A stretch of DNA of 64,000 bases. It comes from Purshia tridentata. Taxonomy: Eukaryota; Streptophyta; Magnoliopsida; Rosales; Rosaceae. The DNA lies in the NCBI GenBank assembly GCA_003254885.1, contig QANT01001429.1:53108-117107 (forward strand), given 5' to 3'. Positions 31,501 to 43,958 of this stretch are shown here, piece after piece. Numbering within the stretch: the first letter of the stretch is position 1; each line of letters begins with the position of its first letter. A program made the translations under genes and the position numbers. Below the pieces are notes generated by a model. It was not told the origin of the DNA. It was given only the letters and a program-made list of their open reading frames with translations, and ran no database searches.

Positions 31501-33860
31501 AGGGCCTTGAACATAAAATTTTGAATTTGACAAAATCCTATATTATACAAAAACCATCAGCTGAATCCTTTGATTGCTGCATCAATCTTTCTATATGAAG
31601 GTATATCAGAAACTTTTTGCTAACTTCTTGTAGCTATTGTACTTATGCCCTTAAAATCCTTTTCTATGTTCAGATTTGATTGAGTCTCGGATGCAGAACT
31701 TACTTACCAGAGCTTCATCTGTGATTCTTACAAATATAACCCTGGAGACATTGGATGATCTTGATGAAGTTGAGGTATGCTCAATTTTTTATTTTTGTCT
31801 TTTTTTTAGCATTAATAAGACATTTTAAGCTTTATATTTTTTTTTATATTTTCAATAATTTTTTATTTTTTATTTTTTCGGTATACTACATAACTATGTC
31901 ATCCCAACTTTTTGCACTTGCCTTTTGATTTAGCTGTATTTTGTATATTGACTACATTTGTCCCATATCAACATAGGAATAATGTACAATCTCTAATTTA
32001 GAATGTGCCATACCATTTTCTGCAATAATTTGAACAGTGGTGTTGCAGTATCCAATGTTTCTGTTTGTGATATATATATGCTGTGCCTCTATCTGTAATT
32101 GGTTTCTGTAATTTTCCAAAACAAAATTTCTGCAGATAAGATATATGGACCTTTAGCATGTAGAATGCTAAAACAACCTCAAACATCGACTTACTGGCTG
32201 TTTCATTTGTACAGTTTATCCAACTTGCATCAAATTTAGCAATTTATCTTAACTTATCATGACATATCTGTAATTTATGCGGTAGGTGTTCCCTTCCCAT
32301 ATTCCAGACCTCTCATCTGAGAGTCCATTAACTGTATCTGGCAGATTCCGAGGAAACTTTCCCAACACGTTTAAAGCTAAAGGTTTCTCAGCTGATATGT
32401 CTAATATTGTCATTGATTTGAAGTTACAAGATGCAAAGGACATACCTCTTGACAGGGTAAGGCATTCACTTGTGAGACTAACTTCAATTGATTCCCACTC
32501 ATTAAACTTTTTGTTAGTGATTTTGTTGAGTGGATAATTATATCGGCTAGATGTATCTGTTTCAGATCATTTTATTGTTGAGTTGGCTTTTCCTGCTCTG
32601 AATTTTCATGAACTGAATTACCTTCTATTGGATCGTACTATTCTTATCATGCTTACGTGGTTGCAATTCATGTTCCATTTAGTCGTTTATTTAGTTGTAG
32701 GTGGGGTGCTTAGCCACACACAAAATATCTACCTTATAAATTATGCATGATTACATTAAAGACCCATATCGTATCTGTTAGGGTTCTCTTATGTTTTTAT
32801 TTCAGATAAAAATCCTCATCCCATTAATTTCACATGTAGCAATCTCCAGGGCTGTAGGTGTACCTTTTTTCTTGTTTCGTGACAGTTTTCCCCCTTTTCT
32901 GTAACAGATATGTGCAAAAGAACAGATCGAATCATTGACTGCTCAGGCATGGTATTCAGTTAACAAACAGCTTGAGGATAAGGTTTGTTGCTTGGGGCTA
33001 TTAAATTCCACCACCATGAAAATTAAAATGTAGGAAGGGTTTGATAGAACTGGATTTTCTTAAAAGATTTATAAATCGATCAGTTTTCCAGCCTGGAAAT
33101 CATGTCACTTAATTTTTAAAAGTTGTGCTGTGTGCCTCTTAATTTTCTAAATGGTTCTATTCCTGACATCAATTTTAAATCATAGTAATTATGAGTATCT
33201 CTGGTTCCTTCTATTTGCAGGTAGCTAAATTGAGCATACAGACCCATATTGTGAGTGAATATACGCGCATGGTCCTAATTGGCAAAGAATTACCACCACT
33301 AGAGGTATGCATACGTTTAACAATAACGAAAATACTGCTATGTTGATCTACTATGAAAAATTTGAGCCCATCGTATGATTATCACCATAATCAATAACTT
33401 TATCAAGTCATATAAAATTATGTGTGAATTTAAATCATGTCACATTTGTTAAATAGGTGAATGCTATCGATTCCATATTTGATAATGTTTTCAATAAAAA
33501 TCATAATAGGTATCAAAGAAAGGCCGTCCGAACAAGATGAAAGATTCCGAACTCCAGGAAATGATATTGCTACCGAGTATGTGTGTTGGCTTTGGCAACT
33601 TGGTGGCAACCGCGGACAACGTTCCTCCGGGAACTGGAGAACCGAAACTGCCTGAAGCTGCTGAAATTTTTGTCAAAGCAGCTTCGAATTGTTGTGGCTC
33701 CTGCTGCAATCACTGCTGCTGCATGGCCTGCATACCGTGTTTGAACAAGATGAATCCTCAATGTGCAAATGTATTCGCCCAGCTCTGCACTGGTCTAGCA
33801 TGTGCAGGCTGCCTCAGATGCTGTGCAGCGATATGCTGTCGTGGAGATGGTGGATCATAA
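28511..33860 (+). CDS. VWA-domain protein, inter-alpha-trypsin inhibitor heavy chain-like, Cys-rich tail
   Basis: Large plant protein with a vault/ITI-type N-terminal region, a von Willebrand factor A domain and a Cys-rich C-terminus; function unknown. Exons 28511-28903, 29175-29330, 29467-29679, 29770-29859, 30060-30176, 30271-30540, 30812-30968, 31241-31318, 31674-31774, 32286-32456, 32908-32982, 33221-33304 and 33510-33860; 2256 nt, 751 residues. The metal-binding MIDAS is intact: DVSGS at 334-338, with FLVTDGAVENE later in the domain. No signal peptide or membrane helix is seen at the start (MVEEFSKAVDDGLKLSKRLYY). The last ~55 residues contain about 18 cysteines, including CCGSCCNHCCC and CAGCLRCCAAICC. 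The intron after 30540 begins with GC (CAG, then GCTTGT); all others are GT-AG. Confidence 0.92.
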
Positions 33861-34433
33861 ACCTTGGCCACGTAAATTCCGATCTTGTAGAATAGTCGTG
33901 TATAGGAATTTGTTCATTCTCTTGAAATGGCATCAAATACGCACAGCTAGACAGCTAGTACAATGTTGGATATTATGCTTAGCCAAGTACAATGTTTGGG
34001 CTCCCTTATGATTGTCCGTGTGAACCGTGTACACTTGAACAGGAATGATATTTATTTTATTTTTAAAGACTTGCAGATGGTTCACAATGTTCATTTGGGT
34101 TAGAAACAATTTGCCATTTAACTTCTGCTTTGGAGATATTTTGTTTTCGAGAAACTCTTCCCAAGTATTTTTTCTTCGCTAAAATATTTCTTAGTGGGGG
34201 ATTGTAAAGCCAATGGTAAGAGCAATTTTATCCCTCAGAAAGAAAAAACATATATATATTCTTGAAGAAAGTATGTACCAGTTTCAGTGTCCTAGACTCC
34301 TAATACTAAAATCATTTACGACAAAATTTTGATCAAAGTGACTACTCATTTTCTCCCAATTTAAGCAGAAAGACTACTACTTTCTCTTAAAGGTCAATTA
34401 GGAGTTTGAGTTTCTCCGTTGATAAGATTCACT
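33861..34433. other. Convergent 3' flanks
   Basis: Short spacer between the stops of the VWA gene (+) and the LAZ1-like gene (-). It must contain both 3' UTRs; nothing else was recognised. Confidence 0.6.
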
Positions 34434-37425
34434 TCAACTTTGTTCCTCAACTTCCACCTCTGACTTATCTTCTTGGCTATCTGATCTGTGGTGGAAGGTC
34501 TCCTGGATCTTTGTCACACCCTTCTCCACACCCTTCTCTACAGGCTCCATTGCTTGATTTATGGTCAAGACAACATCCTTGACAATCTGCTTACAATTTG
34601 AGAAATGAATATAAAATCTAATACAATCCATGCAATTTTTATTGATAAGGGATCAGGGAAAGAACTTACACATTGACCACCTTCAAGAACAATGTCCTGA
34701 ACACTCTCTCTGACACTTGTTCCAGGAGCCTCGACCTGAGTTTCTTTGCTTTCAAGCACAGCTGGGCTGCCACCTTCCTCAAGCTTTAGTTCCGCCTTGG
34801 TTGTTTCAGTGGTGATCTTCTTATATTCCAAAGACGGAATGTAATGATATGGATCTGCTGAAAAGACAAACACATGTGCAACAGCTGCAATTGCCATCTG
34901 CCAAGCCACAGACATAAACCTGCATTATTGTGGCTATAGGAGAACAAAATTATAATGAAGATTTGTGGCCATAATGGTTTAACCAAAAGTATTCATCAGA
35001 AGATTTTTCCTAGTTCAAGCAATGCTTTAATATTTATAGAACAAACTTGTGCAGCAGAAACAGAGTTGCCAGTACCAAAGCATAAGAAGCAACATACTTC
35101 TATACAAATCAAGAAATCCTGCAAGCCAGTTTGTATTTTCCCCTCCTTGGGAAGAATACCAAATGCACACAATAGCGCAATACCTAAACCTTGCCACCAA
35201 GTGGCAAACACTATAGCCTTAAAGCTGATGAACTTTGCAAGTGGCTTTATTGGTGCAAGTCTTTCATGAGTTACATTATAGAATTGCACAAGGCAATACA
35301 ATGCCCACATCTGGCTGAAGTTCAGTACCACTGCAATGTATGGATACCTGCAACAGAAGAAAGGCAAAGTGCTTACTGTGTTGAGTGGAACAATGAGACT
35401 GCTAATCAAAGCATCCATGAAGAATATCAGAGTAATATCATTGACATTCAATGATATTATCAGTGTGTTATAATTAGTTACTCATACATTCGTGAAATAC
35501 ATACCCATAATACCACTTGAATTCACCATTTCCATAAACACCAAAGAGCTCCAACAGGAATGCTAAGAATGCACAAAATGTCTTCAGAATCATCTGGGAT
35601 ATCTAGCAGATATCAGAGCCGACCAATAAATTAAACTTACAAAAAGGGGAAAACAAGGGACTTACATACTGTACAAGACCAAATTTTTCTATAGTGAGCA
35701 AATATTTCCCAAGAATACTTGGTTGTAAGAAGAAGTTGCGAAGAGACCAATGTGGTACATTGTGATTCTCATCTCCCCTTTCTACCAATGGTTTGTTCAG
35801 AAGTTTTTCCGATTGATTTTCAAGTAGCTCTATGACCCTTGCTTCACCTCCTGCATAACAACCATTCAAAATGATTGAGCAAGTTATAACATCATGAAAT
35901 GTAGTATTGACAAAGAAACATCATTTACAGAGAATATTTGAAGGTAATAAGGAGCTTTGGGCCATATAAGGCATAAGATGCTAATATTACTTCAAATGTA
36001 TCAATATCTTGATAGAGTATTACCTTTCCTTCCATATGAATTACTTTAGCAAAGCATGGAAATTTTTCTTCACAGTTTGTTTGTGGGCAAATAAGTAAAC
36101 TGAGGCAAAGCTACACCATCCTAAAAATCTACCCACATGTAAATGTTTGATCTTAACTTTACAGAAAATTTCCGGCAGTTTGTGAATATTCCAAGATTCA
36201 AGATATTGACCACTCAAGAAAACATGATCAGGTTTGATTAATAGGACCCCGAAGAGTATATGTACAAAAGAATACAGCGAAAGTGGCATGATTGCATCAA
36301 AGCTATATAAATAGTAATATTTCTGAAAACAAAGCAGAAACAAGTAAATTGACTTACCCAGACAAGCAACCAAGTAGCTTCCGAAAGAATACAGGGCAAA
36401 TGCTTCATAACAGTTTCTTAGAATGTCACATGCAAGAGAAAATCTTGGATTCCACAAGGATATAAGCTGCAGAAGTCAAAAACCAAAAAATTAATGCCAA
36501 TGTTGTATAACCAGAATCATTGAAAAGAAAACCACAGAATATGAATCTGCTAAAGAAGGCTACGGATTTGGTCAAGAGGAAGAAACCTAAAATATCATGT
36601 TTCCTCTCTTAGAATAAATCCGTGCCCTAAAGTTTTTAACATGCAAGATAAAGCTTTGTTATTCTGTTTTCCTTCTGAACAGAGAAATCTAGATTCCAAG
36701 GTCAACGAAAGAACAATGTAGACAAATCATGATTCAAAAAAATGGCTTTGAAGTGAATGTGTTCTTTCTGGAGAAATATACCGAAGTTATAAGAAGACAT
36801 GGATATGCTTTTCACAGAGAGAGAGAGAGAGAGAGAGGGAGAGAAACATACTGACTCAGTAGCATAGACAGGTACCATGAAAAGTACAGCAACAACCCAT
36901 TTTTGTTCCTGGAAAAGAGATCAACAATGGAATTGAATACAAGTCAATCCAAATTGCGTATGCATGAATGCTAACACGTTGAGTACTAAGGAAAGATGTT
37001 TTCTCAGCTGAGTATAGCATTGTGGCTCCAAACTTTGAAGTTTCTAGAATTAAGTGACAATATTACATACATTTAAGAAACATGAACATCCAACACAAAC
37101 ATTATAAAATGTCACCTACCTCAAGATAACTTGATACCAAGCACAATTCAGTAAAATAAAGAGAGAAACTTCATTTCTGTCAACAGTTATTCGTAGCGAA
37201 AAAAATTTAAAATTTGAAAAGACAAAATGACATCAAGGAGTTATGGAATTTGGTGTAAATGGAAGAAATACTGACTGAAGGGTTGGTGTATGATCTGAGA
37301 TGTTGGAAAATGAGAAACAAGGAGAGGACCAGTGCCACAACTGTAAAGCACCCTGCAATGATGACTGCTGGCTTGTAGAGATCTCCATATATCATTTCAT
37401 GGGCTGAGATATGATGTGATGCCAT
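34434..37425 (-). CDS. LAZ1 homolog, DUF300/organic solute transporter alpha-like membrane protein
   Basis: Multi-pass membrane protein of the Ost-alpha/TMEM184/DUF300 family. Plant LAZ1 proteins act at the vacuole and plasma membrane in cell death and brassinosteroid signalling (family knowledge). Exons in coding order: 37425-37276, 36908-36852, 36466-36358, 35850-35666, 35593-35505, 35347-35098, 34897-34670, 34586-34434; 1221 nt, 406 residues. About seven hydrophobic helices can be read, including PAVIIAGCFTVVALVLSLFL, VAVLFMVPVYATESLISL, FCAFLAFLLELFGVYG and AIVFATWWQGLGIALLCAFG. Family blocks are NPRFSLACDILRNCYEAFALY, GVYGNGEFKWYYGYPYIAVV and QDFLICIEMAIAAVAHVFVF. The last ~110 residues are hydrophilic and acidic, with EKGVEKGVTKIQETFH typical of the LAZ1H2 subgroup. 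Closest subgroup is a judgement. Confidence 0.92.
36815..36837 (+). repeat. (GA)n microsatellite in a LAZ1H intron
   Basis: About eleven GA units in the intron between exons 2 and 3 of the LAZ1-like gene, just upstream (in gene orientation) of exon 3. Confidence 0.85.
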
Positions 37426-40396
37426 TAATTACTTGCACATCTTCCTCTCCCAAACCACTTGAGGAGCACGTAATTAATTACCAGTGTAGCTTGAATGTCC
37501 ACTAAAAGTGAATAACACAGTAAGTTATAAATCCTGTATTGTCCTAAAAAAAGAAAGAAAATTGATGCCATCATCCAATTACCTCCATTGGTCTGTGTCA
37601 CTATATTAGAAGTTTTACTTAAACGATGCTTTCAATAATCACAAAGCCATTATAGGTTCATCACCCAGTAAGGCTAATTCAGGGTTTTAATCAAAACCCA
37701 TGATTAATTTAGTCAGAAAACATTACTATCCCCAATGCAACTCAATAAAATAAACACAGTAACAATATCCAAAATACCATTTCTTTCATTTCCTTTAAAT
37801 TATATAGAAAAATTCATGTATGAAATGCCATGCAAATGCCAGCCAGAAGAAACAAACGAACCGTATGGAATGTGAGAAGAGAGTCCTCTACTGCTGATGC
37901 TGCACAAAAACCTTTAGAATCCCAACTGAACTGAGGAGCAACGGCCTTACCAATTAATAAGGCCATATAACAAGCTCAGGTGACAGGCTGACACGTGTAA
38001 GTTTGTGTAACATTTTTCGTCAAACCAGCGACACGTACTATAAAGTCTATAACTCCAACTGTTTGTAACAGGTTAGTATGTTACCCAATACCCAGGGCTG
38101 AAGCAAAAGCAAACTTTCCTTTCCTTTTTTTTTACAGTCACATGTCAGACTATCTTTTAAAATTGATCTTATTAATTTACAGTGTAGATTATTCAATATT
38201 CATAATAATAAAACTAAAAAAAATGTTTAAAAAATTAAATTAACAAATTAAGCCACGAGTACACTCTAAATTGCAAATATCAAACCAAAATTTATAGATA
38301 ATTTCAGAAGAAAATGCGGTCCAACATAACACCTTATTTTCCTATTGCCACCAAATTAATTAGCTTAGATATGTGTGATATAAATTGGGTAAGTAAGGAA
38401 AAAGTGGGCAGTCGTATTAAGTATAATATAATACGACACTCAGTATAAATTAATTAGTCCAAAACTAGTTTTTATACATTTGAGGAGCCGATATATAAGA
38501 CCTTCGGAAGCTGCCATTATTATGATATATTGATATGAGATATATCACGTGTTATAAAGTTCTAATGTTTGTAAATATGAGATTATTTCCAGTTTGGGAA
38601 AGTCTTGGAGTGTTTGGAGAGGATTTCCAATCATAATCACATACTGGCGGTGGCATTAATACCAAAGCAACTACAAGTTCCGATATATATCATAGAGACA
38701 AAATTCCCTACCCATTTCCTTAATATTTCATCTGAAGAACTTCAATTCCATTATAAGATCCGAATACTTTCACATTTTTATATAAGATTGGATTAGATAT
38801 AAATTATAATGTAGATTTATATGTATTTAAAGAATACATTTTAAATTTAAACAAAGATGATGAGAAGAAGATAAATTAGTTATAGGAGAAAACTTACTTT
38901 TTGAGTTTTCACAAAAATGGTGATATTTATCTAAGACACATAAATTTAACTATTTATATAACTTGTTCAATCTAATTATATACATCAAATGAGGCCTTAA
39001 AATCTATAAATTACAAATTGACATATTTGGAATTAATTAAACAGGAACCTTAAGGTCTTCAAATGATAATAATAAGGCATTTTTGTCTTGGAAGGGGAGG
39101 ATGATTTGCTGGAACCGGAAAAAGGAGGAGTCACATGGTTTGCTTTATGGAAATACATTCCATGCAGAGAGATCGAGCAAGGTAGCTTTATCTTGGTTGG
39201 ATCATGTACTTGTAGTTGGAGACCCCTATTCCATTGCCTTTCACTTGCATCTCGAGGAATATATTGGAAATTCCAAACTGGGTGTTAATTTGCTGCTAAT
39301 TATCAGTAAAAAGTACAGAGATTTCAGCAGGAATATTGCAGTTGGATTTGCTTGCTGCTGAGATTTTAGACATCATGAAAGGTAGAGACAAGGTGTTCAT
39401 GGCTGCTTTAATATTGGGCATATACTACAAGTGGTATTTATATCCTAGTGACTACACTTGATTCAAGAACTCGGTGCAACTCTTTAGTTTAAATAAGTCA
39501 TATATATACATAATTCAATATTGAAATTATATTGAAATTTGGTAATTGGTATAGAGATGAGTGATCCTTTCAGTCAGTTCATTGGGAGTACTGGGAAATT
39601 AAAGTAGCCACCTTCATTCCTTTTTTATTCTTTTCTTCTTTACTGTTCTTAATAGATGGAGCTGTGTACACGTAGCACACAGGTTGAAGAGCATGGACAT
39701 GTTTAGTCCGACCCCTTTGAGACACGTGTTGGTCGGATACGGTCCGATAAGCAATCATCACTCTATCGTCATTTGACACTTGGCAAATCTTCCCATGTAC
39801 ATATATGCTATAGTAAAAAGTTCGAGTATTCAAAGGCCTAAAATCAACTAGGGTTTGGCAAGTAGCATGGACTATTGGACTGGACCCATGTGAATATTTG
39901 GACATGTTCACGTGGTGGCTGATATTGAAACCCCCATGAACAGCATGTTTGCCTTGGCCCAGCCAAAGATTTGTCATGTGAGCTGAGGGAGATTTTTTTA
40001 TTGGCTTTATGTGAACAAGATATAGCAGTCCATATACTAATGATTTTCTTCAGATTTAGTTATTCAATTTCATAATGTGTACACAGAGTTACAGTTAGAT
40101 ATATGTGTGTCTGTGTGTTTGATATTAGCAGAGTAGTTTTGTTTATGGAAGAAAGTTTGTGCAGAAACACTATCTGCGTTAATTAGGGTGCGGTTTAGCA
40201 GTACAATGAGAAGAAAATATTGGTTTTGTTTTCATGCAAGAGTGCCAAAAACACCAGGACTTTATAGTCAATTAGGTGGAGAAGAAAGTACCTCTTGGAA
40301 ATCAAAGTTAAACTAAACAAGCACAAATTTTGAGAGTGCAGTGAAAAGTACCAATTAGGCAATTACAGCACATTAACCTTGCAACAAATTTGTGTT
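37426..40396. other. Intergenic DNA, divergent promoters
   Basis: About 3 kb between the LAZ1-like gene (-) and the LAZY gene (+). It is mostly AT-rich. Slightly less AT-rich islands at 39080-39290 and 39660-39970 give short open frames on each strand, but no family motifs and no supported splice structure, so I do not call genes there; they may be decayed repeats. Confidence 0.5.
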
Positions 40397-40586
40397 GTCA
40401 ATTAGTGGGAAATCTAGGGAACCAAAAAAATATATATATATATTCTCGTTGGAAAAAAGATGACAGAAAGAAAAAAAGGCTGTAAAGTATGTCAATTAGT
40501 GGGAAATCTAGGGAACCAAAAAAAAAAAGAAAAAGATATATTCTCGTTGGGAAAAAGATGACAGAAAGAAAAAAAGGCTGTAAAGT
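40397..40586 (+). repeat. Two-copy tandem repeat, about 94 bp each
   Basis: GTCAATTAGTGGGAAATCTA starts at 40397 and again at 40491; both copies run on through CCAAAAAA, TATTCTCGTTGG and GATGACAGAAAG to GCTGTAAAGT. They differ mainly in the central simple-sequence stretch (AT repeat in the first, A-rich in the second). It lies ~260 bp before the LAZY start codon. Confidence 0.9.
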
Positions 40587-40847
40587 TGGTACTGTTTGGG
40601 AACTTGAACCATTGGCAACTACACTACCAGCTTGGTTAGTGAATCTCTCACTTCACAACTCTACTCCATATAAGCCTCTTGCAGCTAAGCTCTCACTGGC
40701 TTATGGGATCTGTGTGCACACACCTGATTTCTATAAGCCCACCTTATCCATATCCTTAATTTGGTCTAGTTGTTTAAATCAAGAAAGCTAGCTTGCTTTA
40801 AACTCTGATCACCCCAAGAAGAAGAGTGCCCAATACAACTTCAACAT

Positions 40848-42275
40848 ATGAAGGTAAAAAACTGGTGTGCAAATATTCACATCTGCAGATATGTAAATTT
40901 AGAAGGGTTCTGACTTGTTTGATTGCAGATATTTGATTGGATGCAGAGCAAGCTTACTGGGAAACCCCGGATTAATAAGAAGCCAAGCTTAACATTGTCT
41001 GATGGTGATTCTATATAGATATGATCATATGAATTTAATTGTTCAATAATTCTTGGACAGTATTTAATTTTTTGTTGTTGATATAATAGATCATGACAGT
41101 GTGCAAAAACCTCCCAAAGAAGAAGTCAGTGAATGGACTCATGGGTTGCTGACAATTGGCACATTAGGGAATGATGACTTGAAAGAAGATCATCTACAGA
41201 GGTTTAACACTCTTGAGAGTAGTAATCCACCACCCTCCCCCAAAGATCATAATCTACATGACTTTACACCTGAGGAAGCAAGACACCTTCAGAATGAGTT
41301 GGACGCTTACTTGACCGAACAAGCTGGTCAGTCAAGTTGTGCTTCTGCAGAGTTGAAAAAATTTCCTAATTGTCTAATTCCATTGGACAAGTTTCTAAAT
41401 AGACAGTCAAGCTTCAAAGCTGAAAGAGATTGTGATGAGTCTAAAGAGAATTTTGGTCAGTTACAACGCAGCACCAGCGTGGTTCTGAGCCGAGGGAAAG
41501 ATGTTTGCTTGGATAACACAAACTCCGCCATTGGCAAGAAGTCATTGTCTTTTCTTCTTAAGAAAATGTTTGTTTGCAGAAGTGGGTTTGCACCAGCTGC
41601 TCCTGGTCTCAGAGATCCAATCCCTGAATCAAGAATGGAGAAGGTACATCCATAATTCGCGCACACACACACACACACACACATATATATGTATATATAT
41701 AGGGTAATGCTTTCTTGTCAGATTGTGAATTAGAACCATGCATTTCACTTAAGAGTCAACATAAAACGATCAAGATTCACAGTTTCACAACATATCATTT
41801 TTATGCTGCCATAATCTAACAAGAGAACATTTACCAGTAGAGAGGGATTTGTAGTTTTGCTTTTAGAATGTGATCATACATCTAAAATGCCATCAGGCCA
41901 ATTTAGTTTCAGTCCTTTTCCTTTTTTACTTTTTGATTCGTTAACAGATATTGAAGGCCATACTCCAAAAGAAAATATATCCCCAAAGTTCAAGTACAAG
42001 TTCAACACTGTCCAAGAAGAAGTACTTGGAGAGCAGACACAAGCCCAAACCTTCCGATGAGGAGGAAATAACTGATGATGAGGAAGAGGAGGGAAGTAAA
42101 TGGGTCAATACTGATTCTGAATGTAAGCACCTAAGGCATTGATTTAGTGCCTATCAATACATGCATGCTTTAAAGGGCATAACATATATTTTAGTTGGGG
42201 TGTGTTCAATGCATTCATGAGAAGTCATGGTCACGCCATTTTTCTATGGTTGCAGATATCGTTTTAGAGATATAG
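40848..42275 (+). CDS. IGT/LAZY family protein (DRO1/LAZY2-4 type)
   Basis: Regulator of gravitropic set-point angle of roots or branches, acting on auxin redistribution (family knowledge). Exons 40848-40853, 40929-41004, 41090-41643, 41948-42122 and 42256-42275; 831 nt, 276 residues. The first coding exon is only ATGAAG, a feature of the family, followed by IFDWMQSKLTGK (region I). Region II has the diagnostic IGT motif, WTHGLLTIGTLGND. FTPEEARHLQNELDAYL and IPLDKFLNRQSS are further shared blocks. A short acidic stretch (DEEEITDDEEEE) precedes SKWVNTDSE and the terminal YIVLEI (region V), which is encoded by the 20-nt last exon. The protein lacks LAZY1-specific features I could name; which LAZY paralogue it is cannot be settled from here. 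Confidence 0.93.
41662..41700 (+). repeat. (CA)n(TA)n microsatellite in the LAZY intron 3
   Basis: About eleven CA units followed by an AT-rich TATATA run just downstream of the 41644 donor. Confidence 0.85.
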
Positions 42276-43958
42276 ATTACTTAGCTCTACTTTGGACAGC
42301 TTTGAGGAATACAGGGTAAAATTCCATCCCATGTATAGACCATTTCAGACTCTTTTTTATGTAGATTATATCCTAAACAATAATAAGTTACTTAAATTTC
42401 ACCGAATTTATGCTAAATTTAACTGTACTCTGCAGATTTCTACTATATTTGGTTGCAAAAATCTATATATATAGCTGGAGCTAGTCTCTGCTGTTTCACA
42501 TCTTTCAACAACAATGCCAGGGCAAAGGTGATCAGTTCAAGAATGACTCCTATGATTTAGAGATTTCCAATGTGTAGGATGTGATGATGATGCTGTTCTC
42601 TTGCTGCATATATGCCTTTGCTCTCTAACAAAATGTCTGGCCGCCATAGCTGGCTAACTGTGCAAGTGCAACGCGAGATGAGGAGTGAATTGAATCAATG
42701 GTATTACTAGGAGCAAAAGATGGGATGAAGTAGGCACCCCTAATTTATGCTCCATTGGAATATATATATATAGTTACTAAATTAAACCAAGAAAACAGAA
42801 AATAAATCTAATCAACTATACTACATATCTATATATCTTTGTTTCCTTTGAACCCGGCAAACATTGTGAAGTTGAAGACAGTCTACCCTTTTCCCGGTAA
42901 TAAAGAGTTTTGTCTCCCAGATTATTCTTCTCTTTGATTTTGTGAATGCAAAAGTCTATTAACAATGTTTAGTGATTGGCTCTTGCACTATACCATACAA
43001 CAAACCAATCATGAGATCAAGGACAGAGCTATAATGGCAATTATGGCACATATAGGGGGCTTTTTAAAATGTTCGGTGCTACTTCCTCATACCATCTTTG
43101 ACCAATATGTCGACAAGTTCACCTCATACTTTTGTGTAGAATAAATCTTGTGAATCTACATTAGTTTTTAACTTTCGATTTGCATGGTAGATTTTAACTT
43201 TAAAACTTTGCGCTTTAGGAAAAACCAAATGTCTTGTGAATCTGAGAAAAAAGAAAAAAGAAACTGTCAAATACTCGGTGCGTAAAATTCGAAAAAAATA
43301 AAAACAAATGTCATCTTTAAATGAAGTTGACTGTTAATCAAATAATATATGAGATACAATACCTTACAAAAAATCATTGTTTTACGAATATCCAAAATCA
43401 GAATATGTAAGTTGATCTAATCTTTGTGCTAATCTTGGTGATACAAAAATTATTCTAACCCGAGGCTCCATAAGGGAAGTTATAATTGGTCAAAGTTTTC
43501 ACCTTAAGCAAGATATTCATCTCAATTCACCGTATCGTGTAGAAAAATATTACTCCTACAGTCCTGCACTCCAACTCTCCTAAATAATAAATAATAAGAT
43601 TAATTTTGTCAGACAGGGAGAAAGAAAAAGTCTAATAAAAAAGATGTCATCTTTTCCCCTAAGCCGGTGACTTATGGTCCAACTCCAAAGTCCAAACCCA
43701 ATACTACATCCTTGATTTCAATTAATATATAGATTGGGGTTCTTGATGGGATATTGTTGGAAATTTGGAAATTAGGGTTGGTGGGGGTGATCTGCCGGAC
43801 GGAGTGTTTGAGTGAAAGTCGTGCGCTTTGAGGCTTTTGGGGGGTTTTTGTTGGAGGTGGTTCTATGCCGTGAAGCCAATGCCATTGGAGAAGGTTCTTG
43901 GGTACTCTTTGTTGGGTTTTTGAAGTTCCCACTTCCGGGTAGGAGTACACCATACTTC
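42276..43958. other. LAZY 3' flank and LSM1 promoter
   Basis: Spacer between two + strand genes. The end (43730-43958) is G/T-rich and probably holds the LSM1 leader. Open frames on the minus strand at 43672-43996 show no family motif and are treated as chance. Confidence 0.5.

Noticed and set aside
39083-39361. Open frame on + strand in the LAZ1H-LAZY spacer
   Set aside because: No recognisable domain, no splice partners, and two overlapping frames of equal quality; probably chance or a decayed repeat.
39579-39977. 132-codon open frame on - strand
   Set aside because: No domain or homology that I recognise; the sequence looks like dispersed non-coding DNA.
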